From Bacteroides faecis MAJ27 (lineage in GTDB: Bacteria > Bacteroidota > Bacteroidia > Bacteroidales > Bacteroidaceae): a DNA stretch of 64,000 bases. Below are positions 35,340 to 44,225 of the stretch, in pieces. The stretch spans positions 39,691-103,690 of the forward strand of contig NZ_FNNN01000022.1 of NCBI RefSeq assembly GCF_900106755.1. The letters run 5' to 3'. Both the position numbers and the translations under genes were made by a program. Positions within the stretch are counted from its first letter, which is position 1. The number at the start of each line of letters is the position of its first letter. A model generated the notes under the pieces. The model made no database searches. It was not told the origin of the DNA and saw only the letters and a program-made list of their open reading frames with translations.

Positions 35340-35672
35340 ATGGAAACAACCAGACAGAATAAAATATCTCGCCTGTTACAGAAGGAGTTGAGCGAGATAT
35401 TCCTGCTTCAAACAAAGGCAATGCCGGGTACATTGGTATCGGTCAGCGCTGTTCGTATCAGTCCCGATATGAGTATCGCCCGTGTTTACCTGAGCGTTTT
35501 CCCATCCGAGAAAGCTGAAGAAATAGTGAAGAATATCAATGAGAACATGAAAACCATTCGCTATGAGCTTGGTACTCGTGTACGTCATCAATTACGGATT
35601 ATCCCCGAATTAAAGTTTTTCGTGGACGATTCGCTGGATTATATTGAGAAGATTGACTCTTTGCTGAAGTGA
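35340..35672 (+). CDS. rbfA: Ribosome-binding factor A
   Basis: Small KH-fold factor that matures the 17S precursor of 16S rRNA in the 30S subunit. At 110 residues it has the usual length, with the N-terminal QNKISRLLQKELSEIF, the core VSAVRISPDMSIARVYLSVF and the end LKFFVDDSLDYIEKIDSLL. Its stop overlaps the GTG start of the permease by four bases. Confidence 0.95.
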   Translation: METTRQNKISRLLQKELSEIFLLQTKAMPGTLVSVSAVRISPDMSIARVYLSVFPSEKAEEIVKNINENMKTIRYELGTRVRHQLRIIPELKFFVDDSLDYIEKIDSLLK

Positions 35673-36895
35673 ATTTCCCCTTCTACATAGCCCGGCGTTA
35701 TCTTTTCTCGAAGAAGAAGCATAATGCTATCAACATTATATCCGGCGTGTCGGTATGCGGGGTAGCGCTTGCTACGCTTGCACTGGTCTGTACGCTTTCC
35801 GTCTTTAACGGATTTCAGGATATGGTAGCCAGCTTTTTCACGGCTTTTGATCCTCAACTGAAGATTACGGTCCGTGAAGGAAAAGTATTCGATGGGCAGA
35901 ATGAAAAAATTCGTGCGGTCTGTGCGCTTCCCGAAGTATCGGTATCTACAGAGACTCTGGAAGAGAATGCGATGGTACAATATAAAGACCGTCAGGCCAT
36001 GGTAGTGCTGAAAGGGGTAGAAGATAATTTTGAAGATTTAACTGAAATAGACAGCATTCTTTACGGAGCCGGTGAATTTATTCTTCATGATTCGATTGTG
36101 AATTATGGAGTGATGGGTGTGGAACTGGTTTCGACTTTGGGCACAGGACTGGCGTTTGTAGATCCTTTGCAGGTGTACCTTCCCAAGCGGAATGCCAAAG
36201 TGAATATGGCGAACCCCGGGGCTTCTTTCAATCGCGACTATCTTTATTCACCGGGTGTTGTGTTTGTGGTCAACCAACAGAAGTATGATGAAAGTTATAT
36301 TCTCACTTCCCTTGATTTTCTTCGTAACTTATTGGACTATACGACAGAGGTTTCCGGCATTGAGCTGAAGCTGAAGCCAAACGCTAATGTGTCATCTGTA
36401 CAATCTAAAATAGAGAAAATGCTGGGTGATGACTTTGTGGTACAGAACCGTTATCAGCAGCAAGCCGATGTCTTCCGTATCATGGAAATAGAGAAACTGA
36501 TTTCTTATCTGTTTCTTACTTTTATTCTGATGATCGCCTGTTTCAATGTGATTGGTTCTCTTTCTATGTTGATTTTGGACAAGAAAGACGATGTCATTAC
36601 ATTGCGCAGCCTTGGTGCCAGTGACAAACTTATATCTCGTATCTTTTTATTTGAAGGCCGTCTGATTTCTTTGTTTGGAGCCATTTCCGGTATTATTCTG
36701 GGTTTGATATTATGTTTCATCCAGCAGAAGTATGGTCTGATTACCCTTGGCGGAGGGGGTGGTACTTTTGTGGTAGATGCTTATCCGGTGAGTGTCCATC
36801 TGTGGGATGTGGTACTTATTTTCATTACAGTGTTGGCAGTAGGATTCTTGTCTGTATGGTATCCGGTTCGCTATTTAAGCAAGCGTTGTATTTAA
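35669..36895 (+). CDS. LolC/LolE (FtsX-type) ABC transporter permease
   Basis: Inner-membrane permease of the lipoprotein-release family. GTG start at 35669 overlaps rbfA (GTGA). The 408 residues comprise a first transmembrane helix (IISGVSVCGVALATLALVC), a periplasmic domain (about 60-260) and three C-terminal helices (LISYLFLTFILMIACFNVIG, LISLFGAISGIILGLILCF, VVLIFITVLAVGFLSVWY). N-terminal FYIARRYLFSKKKHNAINII is characteristic. The partner ATPase LolD is not adjacent. LolC versus LolE cannot be told apart, as many Bacteroidetes have similar copies. Confidence 0.9.
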   Translation: MNFPFYIARRYLFSKKKHNAINIISGVSVCGVALATLALVCTLSVFNGFQDMVASFFTAFDPQLKITVREGKVFDGQNEKIRAVCALPEVSVSTETLEENAMVQYKDRQAMVVLKGVEDNFEDLTEIDSILYGAGEFILHDSIVNYGVMGVELVSTLGTGLAFVDPLQVYLPKRNAKVNMANPGASFNRDYLYSPGVVFVVNQQKYDESYILTSLDFLRNLLDYTTEVSGIELKLKPNANVSSVQSKIEKMLGDDFVVQNRYQQQADVFRIMEIEKLISYLFLTFILMIACFNVIGSLSMLILDKKDDVITLRSLGASDKLISRIFLFEGRLISLFGAISGIILGLILCFIQQKYGLITLGGGGGTFVVDAYPVSVHLWDVVLIFITVLAVGFLSVWYPVRYLSKRCI

Positions 36896-36901
36896 AAAAG
36901 A

Positions 36902-36933
36902 CCGCCATACCGTGGGAAAGAAGGTAATGGCGG
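36902..36933. repeat. Hairpin after the permease gene
   Basis: CCGCCAT (36902-36908) pairs with ATGGCGG (36927-36933), extended by ACC/GGT. No T run follows, so termination is uncertain. It opens a gene-free stretch to 38034 otherwise filled by the repeat complex. Confidence 0.45.
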
Positions 36934-37258
36934 CTTCGCAATTAACTGGTTAGGTTAATGACATCTTCACAGATGCCTGGGGTAATTATTAAAATGAAAA
37001 GGGGAAATTTCATAGGGATCACAGCTCTGGTAATGATTCACGAATCGGTTCATCGTGCACTTATGCTTTAATCGTTTGTATTTGCAGGGATAAAAGCATT
37101 CAGCCCTTCAGTCGCTCTCGCAAACGCCCTGATGGAAGGAGATAGCGGCTGAAGGCTGTTTTTTATATCCCACCTCTGGCACGCTCTGAGAGGGGGGAGT
37201 GCTTTCAGCCCCTTCAGCCGGAAAAAATTGGTTCGAGCGCTAGCAAGTTCTGTTTCAA

Positions 37259-37346
37259 TAGAGCCTGTATTTATCTTAAACAGAACCTCTATTGGAGACA
37301 AACAGAGCTTCTGTTTGAGGTAAACCGAACCTCTGTTTTTATGAAT
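37259..37346. repeat. 22-bp-phased tandem repeat family A (4 units)
   Basis: Units start at 37259, 37281, 37303 and 37325. Unit beginnings read TAGAGCCTGT, CAGAACCTCT, CAGAGCTTCT and CCGAACCTCT; the first three end in AAA. Lies in the spacer of the long inverted repeat. Confidence 0.65.
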
Positions 37347-37396
37347 TATGAACAGTTTATTCATTTCAAATAAGCTGGTATACCATCCACTTTCAC

Positions 37397-37528
37397 TTCG
37401 GGAGCGAGTAACCATTACCTCGGTGGTGAGTGGAGTTCAACTCGGTGGTGAGTGAAGTTCATCTCCGGGCTTACAGGATTCAGCCCATATGTCGAGTAAC
37501 GATCAATTGTATGCAGAGTAGGCATAGC
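37397..37528. repeat. 22-bp-phased tandem repeat family B (about 6 units)
   Basis: Units start at 37397, 37419, 37441, 37463, 37485 and 37507. The second and third are nearly identical (CTCGGTGGTGAGTG then AGTTCA). GAGT recurs at the same position (unit bases 10-13) in five of the six. Lies in the spacer of the long inverted repeat. Confidence 0.65.
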
Positions 37529-37715
37529 CAATAAACGATGGATTTATGTATGCCCAAGGCTGAAAGGGCTGAAAGCACTCCCTCTTCTCAGAAGGCGCCA
37601 GAGGCAGGGTATAAAAAAACAGCCTTCAGTCGCTATCTCCTTCTATCAGGACGTTTGCGAGAGAAACTGAAAAGGCTGAATGCGGTGAACGCTTGATAAT
37701 ATACAATAGAGTAAA

Positions 37716-37847
37716 GGTAGTACATCTTTCATTCCAATGTTGTACATCTTCGACCCGAACGTAGTACTAGAATCAGACAACTTAAGTACTTGTCCGGAGC
37801 AAGTCTTGTACTTATTGGGAAATACTTTAGTGCAAGTTTGCTTCATT
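37716..37847. repeat. 22-bp-phased tandem repeat family C (5-6 units)
   Basis: A GTAC core recurs at 37720, 37742, 37764, 37786 and 37808, each exactly 22 bases apart, and as GTGC at 37830. Most units end CAA or similar. Lies just outside the right arm of the inverted repeat. From 37848 to 38034 I see no further gene or clear signal. Confidence 0.6.
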
Positions 37848-38034
37848 CTTACATGGAGACTCGTTCATAAGTAATGAGTCGGGTGAGAATTAGTGAAAAA
37901 ATGTGTGGTAAATGTATCTGTCCATTCAATTGCAAATGTATCCCTGCCATTCAGATGACTATCATTTCTCTTCATTATCGCTTATGTGGGAAAAGAAATG
38001 AAACGGAACAATAGTATATAAACAATCACATCAT

Positions 38035-38908
38035 TTACAACTTCTGAATTTCTTCAGGTAGCAATCCCGTAGCTTTTTGGATTGCCGCTATGTCCAGTCC
38101 CATTGATTTCAGATTCCGAGCTATATCCATTCGTCCTTTTTCTATCCCTTTTTCCATTCCTTCCATGCGACCTTCCAATTTAGCCCCATCCAATACGTCA
38201 TTTTGTATCATTATGGCGCTTAAGTGTTCATCATAAGCATGTCGTTCTTCCGGAGACATATTATAGTAAATCAGCTTTTTGCGGGCTTCTCCCAAGCCGG
38301 GAGCTGTAGTATCGTGACGAATACAACCGGTTTTCAGGTACTCAATCCATTCTTCCAGTGGAGTAACGGCTACTTTATTGAATTCATTCACACGAATCAG
38401 GAAATACTCCGGAAAAACTTCTGCGGGAAGTTTACGGACGAGGGCATCCTTTTCTTTAGTGGTTATTTCGAGCCGATCTCCGGTGTGTACTCCCGTAAAG
38501 TTATTCTGACCATGATACAAATAATCGTCCCCTTTGCCGATATCGAAGTAGAGGATACTTATAGAATAAATCTTTTTCACCTCGTAGTAGCATTCACTCA
38601 AAGAAATATGTTCCGTAATCGCTTTCGCCACTCCGTAAAGGATGCGTTCCAGATAATATAATTCACGGGTATTCTGAATCTCTACAATGATTATTTCATC
38701 TTTACTATTTCTGGCTTTGATGTTCACACGGTTGAACTTATCATCAATGGTCTGCTGATTACTTTCACTTTCCAACAGTTCGATGATTTTCACGTCTTCG
38801 CCCAAAAGCACAGTCAAGAAGCCCTCCAACACACCAAAATTTGCTTTTTGGCGGAGAAGGTACTTTCACTGCCCAATCAAAACGTATATATCTGTCCTGT
38901 TGTTCCAT
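38035..38908 (-). pseudogene. PD-(D/E)XK nuclease-family transposase-like (Rpn/PDDEXK_2) gene with N-terminal frameshift
   Basis: The main frame (265 residues) is a PDDEXK_2-type protein with the nuclease core DEIIIVEIQN, ending in a Glu/Gly/Lys-rich tail (GRMEGMEKGIEKGRMDIARNL) typical of this family. It has no good start. Upstream, ATG 38908 opens a frame reading MEQQDRYIRFDWAVKV, the expected family N-terminus, then goes out of frame. Removing one C in GTACCTTCTCC (complement of about 38862-38866) joins the two frames as VKVLLRQKANFGVLEGFL. So a single-base insertion breaks the gene, or there is a sequencing error. Family members are linked to recombination-promoting nucleases and are common, often decayed, in Bacteroides. 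Confidence 0.82.
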
Positions 38909-39024
38909 ATCAGTCTCTTTTTTAAGTTATTGCAAAGCTACGATTTTTTTTTTGATACCGCACGGAAAAGCATTAAATGCTTCTAACTTTTTAGGCATGG
39001 ATGACATTAAAACATGTTTTTTAT

Positions 39025-39056
39025 TTTGCAGGATCGGAAAGTATTATATATCTTTG
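39025..39056 (+). promoter_or_regulatory. Consensus Bacteroides promoter upstream of the methyltransferase
   Basis: TTTG at 39025-39028 and TATCTTTG at 39049-39056, 20 bases apart, match the -33/-7 consensus fully. Transcription should start near 39063, giving a leader of about 185 bases. Confidence 0.8.
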
Positions 39057-39096
39057 CGGCATGACAAAGACATTTAAATCGGATTTGGTTTTATAA

Positions 39097-39159
39097 ACAA
39101 TCTGTGCTTTTGATACAGATTGTCTCTTCGTTTACTCTCGGATAACTCCTTTCGAGAGT
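39097..39159 (+). promoter_or_regulatory. Structured 5' leader with two hairpins
   Basis: ACAATCTGT (39097-39105) pairs with ACAGATTGT (39115-39123), and ACTCTCG (39134-39140) pairs with CGAGAGT (39153-39159), the latter followed by a T-rich stretch (ATTCTTTATTTATTT). This could be an attenuator. An 11-codon frame (MTKTFKSDLVL) begins at 39061, at or before the predicted start, so it is probably not translated. Confidence 0.5.
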
Positions 39160-39248
39160 GATTCTTTATTTATTTAATTCAAGTTTAATCTGCGTGCAAT
39201 GATGAAAGCGTTGTGATGCTTTCTGTGTATGCAAAATACATTACGATA

Positions 39249-40028
39249 ATGAGTAACGAAAATAAAACTATTCATGAATTCGAACTTAATTTAATCTGTG
39301 ACTTCTTTTCCAATATGGAGCGACAAGGGCCCGGAAGCCCTGAAGTGACACTGAAAGCATTGAGCTTCATAGATAATCTTACCGATAAATCCCTTATCGC
39401 CGACATCGGTTGCGGGACGGGCGGTCAGACAATGGTATTGGCGGAACATACGCCGGGACAGATTACCGGGCTGGACTTTCTTTCCGACTTTATTCATATT
39501 TTCAACCGTAACGTCCTGCAATCAGGTTTGCAGGACCGGGTAAAAGGTATTGTCGGCTCAATGGATGATCTTCCTTTTCAGAAGGAGGAACTGGATCTGA
39601 TCTGGTCGGAAGGTGCCATTTATAATATCGGTTTTGAACGGGGACTGAATGAGTGGCGTCAGTATTTGAAACCGGGAGGGTATATTGCTGTTTCCGAAAG
39701 TTCGTGGTTTACAGACGAACGCCCCGCGGAAATCAATGACTTCTGGGTAGATGCGTATCCGGAAATAGATACGATTCCTAATCAGGTGGCCAAGATACAC
39801 AAAGCCGGCTATCTTCCCGTCGCAACATTTATTCTGCCGGAAAACTGTTGGACAGAGCATTATTTTGCTCTGAAGGTTCCGGCGCAGGAGATTTTTCTTC
39901 GTAAGTATGCAGGAAATAAAATAGCCGAAGAATTCAGTGCGCTTCAATCGATGGAAGTAGAATTATACCGCAAGTATAAAGAGTTTTACGGTTATGTGTT
40001 CTTCATCGCAAAAAAGGTAGGACAATGA
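39249..40028 (+). CDS. Class I SAM-dependent methyltransferase
   Basis: Start ATG 39249 is chosen (MSNENKTIHEFELNLI) over weaker starts at 39213-39216 because the protein then begins with the family N-terminus; 259 residues. Motif I is IADIGCGTGGQTMVLAEH; the acidic loop is ITGLDFLSDFI; then SMDDLPFQKEELDLIWSEG. Such YcgJ/UbiE-like proteins methylate small molecules, but the acceptor is unknown. The stop overlaps the rsgA start by four bases, so the two are translationally coupled. The leader contains two hairpins. Confidence 0.9.
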   Translation: MSNENKTIHEFELNLICDFFSNMERQGPGSPEVTLKALSFIDNLTDKSLIADIGCGTGGQTMVLAEHTPGQITGLDFLSDFIHIFNRNVLQSGLQDRVKGIVGSMDDLPFQKEELDLIWSEGAIYNIGFERGLNEWRQYLKPGGYIAVSESSWFTDERPAEINDFWVDAYPEIDTIPNQVAKIHKAGYLPVATFILPENCWTEHYFALKVPAQEIFLRKYAGNKIAEEFSALQSMEVELYRKYKEFYGYVFFIAKKVGQ

Positions 40029-41080
40029 ACCAGTTAGCTATTTATGGTTGGAATGATAAATTGGACCAGCTGAAACAGGAATCAACCTATAATGCGTTGC
40101 CTCATGGCAGGGTATCCGTCGTACATCGTACCTGCTACGAAGTAATTTCTGAAAACGGACAGTTTCAGTGTGAGCTGACAGGAAGTATGATGTATGGAAG
40201 ATCGGACTTCGAACTGCCTTGTACGGGTGATTGGGTCATCTTTCAGCCGTTTGATGAAAATAAAGGAATCATCGTTGATATGCTTCCCCGTGAGCGGACA
40301 TTGTATCGTAAGAAAAACGGTACAGTTGCTGATAAACAGGTGATTGCATCTTATGTCGATCAGGCGTTTATTGTACAAAGCCTTGATGATAACTTTAATG
40401 TCCGCAGGGCGGAGCGCTTTATGGTTCAGATGCAGGAGGAGAATATCAATGCCGCATGGGTGCTCAACAAAGCCGATTTAGACTTTGACAGACAGGAGAT
40501 TGAAGAACAAATAAAGCATATATTCCGCCGGATACCGGTGTTTTTTACAAGTATTCGTCAGCCCGAAACGATTCTTCGGTTGCGGGAATCTATCCCGGAA
40601 GGCGAAACGGTGGTGTTTGTCGGTTCTTCGGGGGTCGGTAAAAGTTCTCTGGTGAATGCACTTTGTGGGAAATCGTTATTGCTTGCGTCTGATATAAGCC
40701 TGTCTACAGGGAAAGGACGGCACACTTCGACTCGACGGGAAATGGTGTTGATGGATGGATCGGGTGTGCTGATCGATACTCCGGGCGTCCGGGAGTTTGG
40801 GCTGGCTATGGACGGTGTTGATTCATTGGAAGAAGTGCTGGATATTTCCGATTATGCGAAGGCATGCCGCTTCAAGGACTGCAAGCATATCAATGAACCC
40901 GGCTGTGCCGTTTTGGAAGCGGTAAACAGTGGGCTATTGGATGCTAAAGTCTATGAGAGCTACCTGAAACTCCGGCGCGAAGCTTGGCATTTCTCCGCTT
41001 CCGAACATGAAAAGCGTAAAAAGGAGAAATCCTTTACGAAACTCGTGGAGGAAGTAAAGAAGCGTAAGGCGAACCGATGA
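40025..41080 (+). CDS. rsgA: Ribosome small-subunit-dependent GTPase A
   Basis: Circularly permuted GTPase that checks maturation of the 30S subunit. The 351-residue protein has an N-terminal OB-fold, then motifs in the permuted order: NKADL (G4), VGSSGVGKSSLVNALCG (G1) and DTPGVREFG (G3). The C-terminal zinc site is CRFKDCKHINEPGCAV. The Lys-rich end (EHEKRKKEKSFTK) fits RNA binding. A bidirectional hairpin follows at 41091-41134. Confidence 0.96.
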   Translation: MNQLAIYGWNDKLDQLKQESTYNALPHGRVSVVHRTCYEVISENGQFQCELTGSMMYGRSDFELPCTGDWVIFQPFDENKGIIVDMLPRERTLYRKKNGTVADKQVIASYVDQAFIVQSLDDNFNVRRAERFMVQMQEENINAAWVLNKADLDFDRQEIEEQIKHIFRRIPVFFTSIRQPETILRLRESIPEGETVVFVGSSGVGKSSLVNALCGKSLLLASDISLSTGKGRHTSTRREMVLMDGSGVLIDTPGVREFGLAMDGVDSLEEVLDISDYAKACRFKDCKHINEPGCAVLEAVNSGLLDAKVYESYLKLRREAWHFSASEHEKRKKEKSFTKLVEEVKKRKANR

Positions 41081-41090
41081 TTTGAAAATG

Positions 41091-41134
41091 AAAAAAGGCG
41101 TAGATAAGAGAATGATATCTCTTGTCTGCGCCTT
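41091..41134 (-). terminator. Terminator shared by the convergent korAB and rsgA transcripts
   Basis: AAGGCGTAGATAAGAGA pairs with TCTCTTGTCTGCGCCTT. On the minus strand it is followed by six T, so it is best for korAB; on the plus strand the T run is weak. Confidence 0.75.
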
Positions 41135-41157
41135 CTCGTTTGCGGATGAAAAGCGAA

Positions 41158-42168
41158 TTATTTCACTTCCCAAGTATCATTAGTCATCAACAGTTCCTGG
41201 AAGTTATGATATTTCTTCTTGCCTTTGATGTCTTCGATCTGCTCTGTTACGGCATCATTGTATGTAGGAGCTTCTACTTCGCGGATTACACCGAGTGCAA
41301 TCGGGAAATCGGGACCCTCCATCAATGCCAGTTTTAACTGAAGCGTATTGTCTTGGCAGTGAGCATCATGAACGAGAATGTCTTTTTCTGTGATTCCATT
41401 TTCGCCAAGTTTCACTACTTTCAGTCCGAAACCTTCCTGCATCAAACCAAACTCTTTGTTTTCACCAAACAACATCGGTTTGCCGTGTTCCAGATAGATT
41501 GCGTTCTTCGCACGTCCTTCTTTCGTTGCAACGGAAGCATGAGTTCCGTCGTTAAAGATGACGCAGTTTTGCAGAACTTCTACTACAGATGCGCCTTTGT
41601 GATTGGCGGCTGCTTTCAATACTTCTACAGAAGCGGCGCCGTCTACTGCTATACAGCGGGCAAAGAAACGTCCGCGGGCACCGAAGGCAAGTTCTGCCGG
41701 GTGGAACGGATCTTCTACTGTTCCGTAAGGGGATGATTTGCTGACGAATCCGCGTTCCGAAGTCGGTGAGTATTGTCCTTTTGTCAATCCGTAGATGCGG
41801 TTGTTCAGTAGGATCATGTTCAGGTCGATGTTACGGCGAACAGCGTGGATGAAGTGGTTACCACCAATAGCCAGACCGTCACCGTCACCGGAGATCTGCC
41901 AGATCGTCAAATCCGGATTAGCTACCTTTGCACCTGTTGCAACAGCAGCAGCACGTCCGTGAATGGTGTGGAAGCCATATGTGTTCACATAATAAGGCAG
42001 ACGGGAAGAACAACCGATACCCGAAATTACGGCGATGTTATGCGGAGCTACTCCCAGTTCAGCCATTGCCTTGTGCAGTGAGTTCAGGAAAGCGTGGTCA
42101 CCGCATCCCGGACACCAGCGAGGTTGGCCTGATTTATAATCTTGTACGGTATATACTTTATCGCTCAT
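41158..42168 (-). CDS. korB: 2-oxoacid:ferredoxin oxidoreductase beta subunit
   Basis: TPP-binding subunit of a 2-oxoglutarate (or related 2-oxoacid) ferredoxin oxidoreductase, which makes or uses acyl-CoA with reduced ferredoxin. The 336 residues include WCPGCGDHAFL, GIGCSSRLPYY and the TPP/Mg motif GDGDGLAIGGNHFIHA with NNRIYGLTKGQYSPTS. It begins three bases after the alpha subunit stop. KorB is the likeliest name given the KorA-type partner; a pyruvate or branched-chain substrate cannot be excluded. Confidence 0.93.
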   Translation of the reverse strand: MSDKVYTVQDYKSGQPRWCPGCGDHAFLNSLHKAMAELGVAPHNIAVISGIGCSSRLPYYVNTYGFHTIHGRAAAVATGAKVANPDLTIWQISGDGDGLAIGGNHFIHAVRRNIDLNMILLNNRIYGLTKGQYSPTSERGFVSKSSPYGTVEDPFHPAELAFGARGRFFARCIAVDGAASVEVLKAAANHKGASVVEVLQNCVIFNDGTHASVATKEGRAKNAIYLEHGKPMLFGENKEFGLMQEGFGLKVVKLGENGITEKDILVHDAHCQDNTLQLKLALMEGPDFPIALGVIREVEAPTYNDAVTEQIEDIKGKKKYHNFQELLMTNDTWEVK

Positions 42169-42171
42169 CTC

Positions 42172-44022
42172 TTATTCCTCCAATAATTTAGTAAATGCAT
42201 CTATCAATTCTCTCGTAACGAAAGGCTGGCCTTTCACTTGGTTGAACTGGCTGATGTTCAGTCCAGGTATTTTCATGCGCAGATATCCGGCAAATTGTCC
42301 CAGATTCTGTTCAGCTACTACAATCTTCTTGTATTTACGTAATACGTCTGCTGTGTTCTTAGGCAGCGGATTGATGTATTGGAAGTGTGCAAAGGCTACC
42401 TTCTTTCCATGATCGCGCATAAAGTCCATAGCCAGACGAAGATGTCCGTAGGTGCCACCCCAGCCAACAATCAGTAGGTCTGCGTCTTTATCGCCCAGCA
42501 CTTCAAGTTCGGGAATATAGTCTGCAATCTTGTCTACTTTGGCCTGACGCAGGTGAACCATCTTGTTATGATTTTCGGGTTCGGTAGAGATGGCGCCGTT
42601 CTCGTTGCTCTTTTCAAGACCACCGATACGGTGCATAAATCCTTCTGTTCCCGGGATTGCCCAATAGCGTGCACCAGTTTCTGCATTACGTTGATATGGA
42701 GTCCAGTTACCAGCCATGTCCGGAGTTACATACGGAGGTTTGATAGCAGGATATTCGTCCAGATTAGGAAGTTTCCAGGCAGCAGAACCGTTGGCTACGA
42801 AAGCATCGGTGAGTAATACAACCGGAGTCATATGCTCCAAAGCAATCTTGGCAGCCATATAAGCAGCGTCAAAACAATTAGTGGGGGAAGTAGCAGCGAT
42901 GACCGGCATCGGGCTTTCACCGTTACGTCCGTAAAGTGCTTGCAGCAAGTCTGTTTGTTCCGACTTGGTAGGCAGACCTGTAGATGGACCACCACGCTGT
43001 ACGTTGACAATGACCAAAGGAAGTTCGCCGATTACAGCAAGATTCATCGCCTCACTTTTCAGACAAACACCCGGTCCGGAAGTAGTAGTTACTGCCAGAG
43101 CACCGGCAAAAGCGGCGCCAACTGCCGAAGCACATCCGGCAATTTCGTCTTCGCACTGTACGGTTTTTACACCCAGTGATTTATGTTTGGATAATTCGTG
43201 CAGAATATCTGTTGCCGGAGTGATAGGGTATGAACCCAGATAGAGTTCCAGACCGGCTTTTTCAGCGGCAGCAATCAATCCGTAAGATGTTGCTTTGTTG
43301 CCATTAATATCTGTATAAAGTCCTTTTGATTTCGGAGCTTTGCTTTCAATCTTATAAGTAGAGGTAGAAGCGTGAGTATTGGCACCATAGTTATAACCAT
43401 CATTCAATACCTTTATATTTGCTTCTGCTATTTCGGGTTTCTTTGCGAATTTCTCGCGCAGCATCTTTTCTGCTGCTGCCAGGCTGCGGTTGAATAACCA
43501 GCAAACCAGTCCGAGAGCAAACATGTTCTTGCAACGGAGAATAGACTTGTTGTCCAGTCCGGAATCTTTCAGGCTTTCTTTGCACATAGAAGAAATGGGC
43601 ACTTCCAACACTTCTTGTTTAACGCCTAATTCTTCGAAAGGATTGTCGGTCTTGAATTGTGCTTTTTCCAGGTCTCTGGCTTCGAACGAGTCGGAGTCGG
43701 TGATGATAAGTCCTTGCGGTTTACAGAATTTGATTTGTGTTTTCAGTGCGGAGGGGTTCATCGCTACTAATACGTGGCAACGGTCTCCTGGAGTGTACAC
43801 CTGTCCTGCACCAATGTGAACCTGAAAACCGGAAACACCGGTCAGCGAACCTTGCGGAGCACGGATGTCTGCCGGATAGTCAGGGAATGTACAAATGTCA
43901 TTTCCTACCGTAGCCGACACGTTCGAGAAGATGTTGCCTGCCAGCTGCATACCATCGCCGGAGTCGCCGGAGAAACGTACTACTACTTCCTCCAATTCTT
44001 TAACCATCATTTCGTCTGCCAT
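42172..44022 (-). CDS. korA: 2-oxoacid:ferredoxin oxidoreductase, fused gamma-alpha subunit
   Basis: Start ATG 44022 (MADEMMVKELEEVVVRFSGDSGDGM) is preferred over the longer frame; 616 residues. The N-terminal gamma domain (about 10-190) has FSGDSGDGMQLAGNIFS. The alpha domain follows (about 215-616) with LYLGSYPITPATDILHEL, VQCEDEIAGCASAVGAAFAG and TSGPGVCLKSEAMNLA. Ends with LIVGWGGTYGHL and the VAEQNLGQFAGYLRM segment. Forms the catalytic complex with the adjacent beta subunit; central to anaerobic carbon metabolism in Bacteroides. Confidence 0.95.
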   Translation of the reverse strand: MADEMMVKELEEVVVRFSGDSGDGMQLAGNIFSNVSATVGNDICTFPDYPADIRAPQGSLTGVSGFQVHIGAGQVYTPGDRCHVLVAMNPSALKTQIKFCKPQGLIITDSDSFEARDLEKAQFKTDNPFEELGVKQEVLEVPISSMCKESLKDSGLDNKSILRCKNMFALGLVCWLFNRSLAAAEKMLREKFAKKPEIAEANIKVLNDGYNYGANTHASTSTYKIESKAPKSKGLYTDINGNKATSYGLIAAAEKAGLELYLGSYPITPATDILHELSKHKSLGVKTVQCEDEIAGCASAVGAAFAGALAVTTTSGPGVCLKSEAMNLAVIGELPLVIVNVQRGGPSTGLPTKSEQTDLLQALYGRNGESPMPVIAATSPTNCFDAAYMAAKIALEHMTPVVLLTDAFVANGSAAWKLPNLDEYPAIKPPYVTPDMAGNWTPYQRNAETGARYWAIPGTEGFMHRIGGLEKSNENGAISTEPENHNKMVHLRQAKVDKIADYIPELEVLGDKDADLLIVGWGGTYGHLRLAMDFMRDHGKKVAFAHFQYINPLPKNTADVLRKYKKIVVAEQNLGQFAGYLRMKIPGLNISQFNQVKGQPFVTRELIDAFTKLLEE

Positions 44023-44179
44023 AACTTTAATTACTATATTTAATTTAAAAACTGATTTTACTTTCAATTTGTGAGTGCAAAGGTCGGAAAGTTAATCGAA
44101 TTATCAAAATAAATCGTACTTTATTGTCCTATTGACGCCAAATATTTGAAATTGCTGAAAGGAACCTGCATTTTTATTC

Positions 44180-44209
44180 TTGTTAAATCGACAGAAACCG
44201 TTATCTTTG
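44180..44209 (+). promoter_or_regulatory. Promoter of the tRNA-Arg gene
   Basis: TTG at 44180-44182 and TATCTTTG at 44202-44209 with 19 bases between, 17 bases before the tRNA. Good fit to the Bacteroides consensus. Confidence 0.7.
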
Positions 44210-44225
44210 CAACCAAAATAAAAGC

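Larger units (their letters stand above)
37096..37683. repeat. Long inverted repeat, arms 37096-37219 and 37558-37683
   Basis: The reverse complement of the right arm matches the left arm over about 125 bp with scattered mismatches. Shared blocks include CTCTCGCAAACG, GGAGATAGCG and CTGAAGGCTGTTTTTT on one side of each arm and GGGAGTGCTTTCAGCCC on the other. The 338-bp spacer is filled with 22-bp-phased repeats. Short open frames inside are not coding. It could be a non-autonomous element, a dispersed intergenic repeat, or a long RNA hairpin. Confidence 0.85.

Noticed and set aside
37068..37415. Open frames of 60-115 codons in the gene-free repeat region (also 37646-37846)
   Set aside because: They read through inverted and 22-bp repeats, have biased odd composition and no start context; non-coding structure explains them.
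37259..37847. Possible CRISPR array
   Set aside because: The period is only 22 bp, the units are imperfect throughout without constant repeat and unique spacer, and no cas gene is near.
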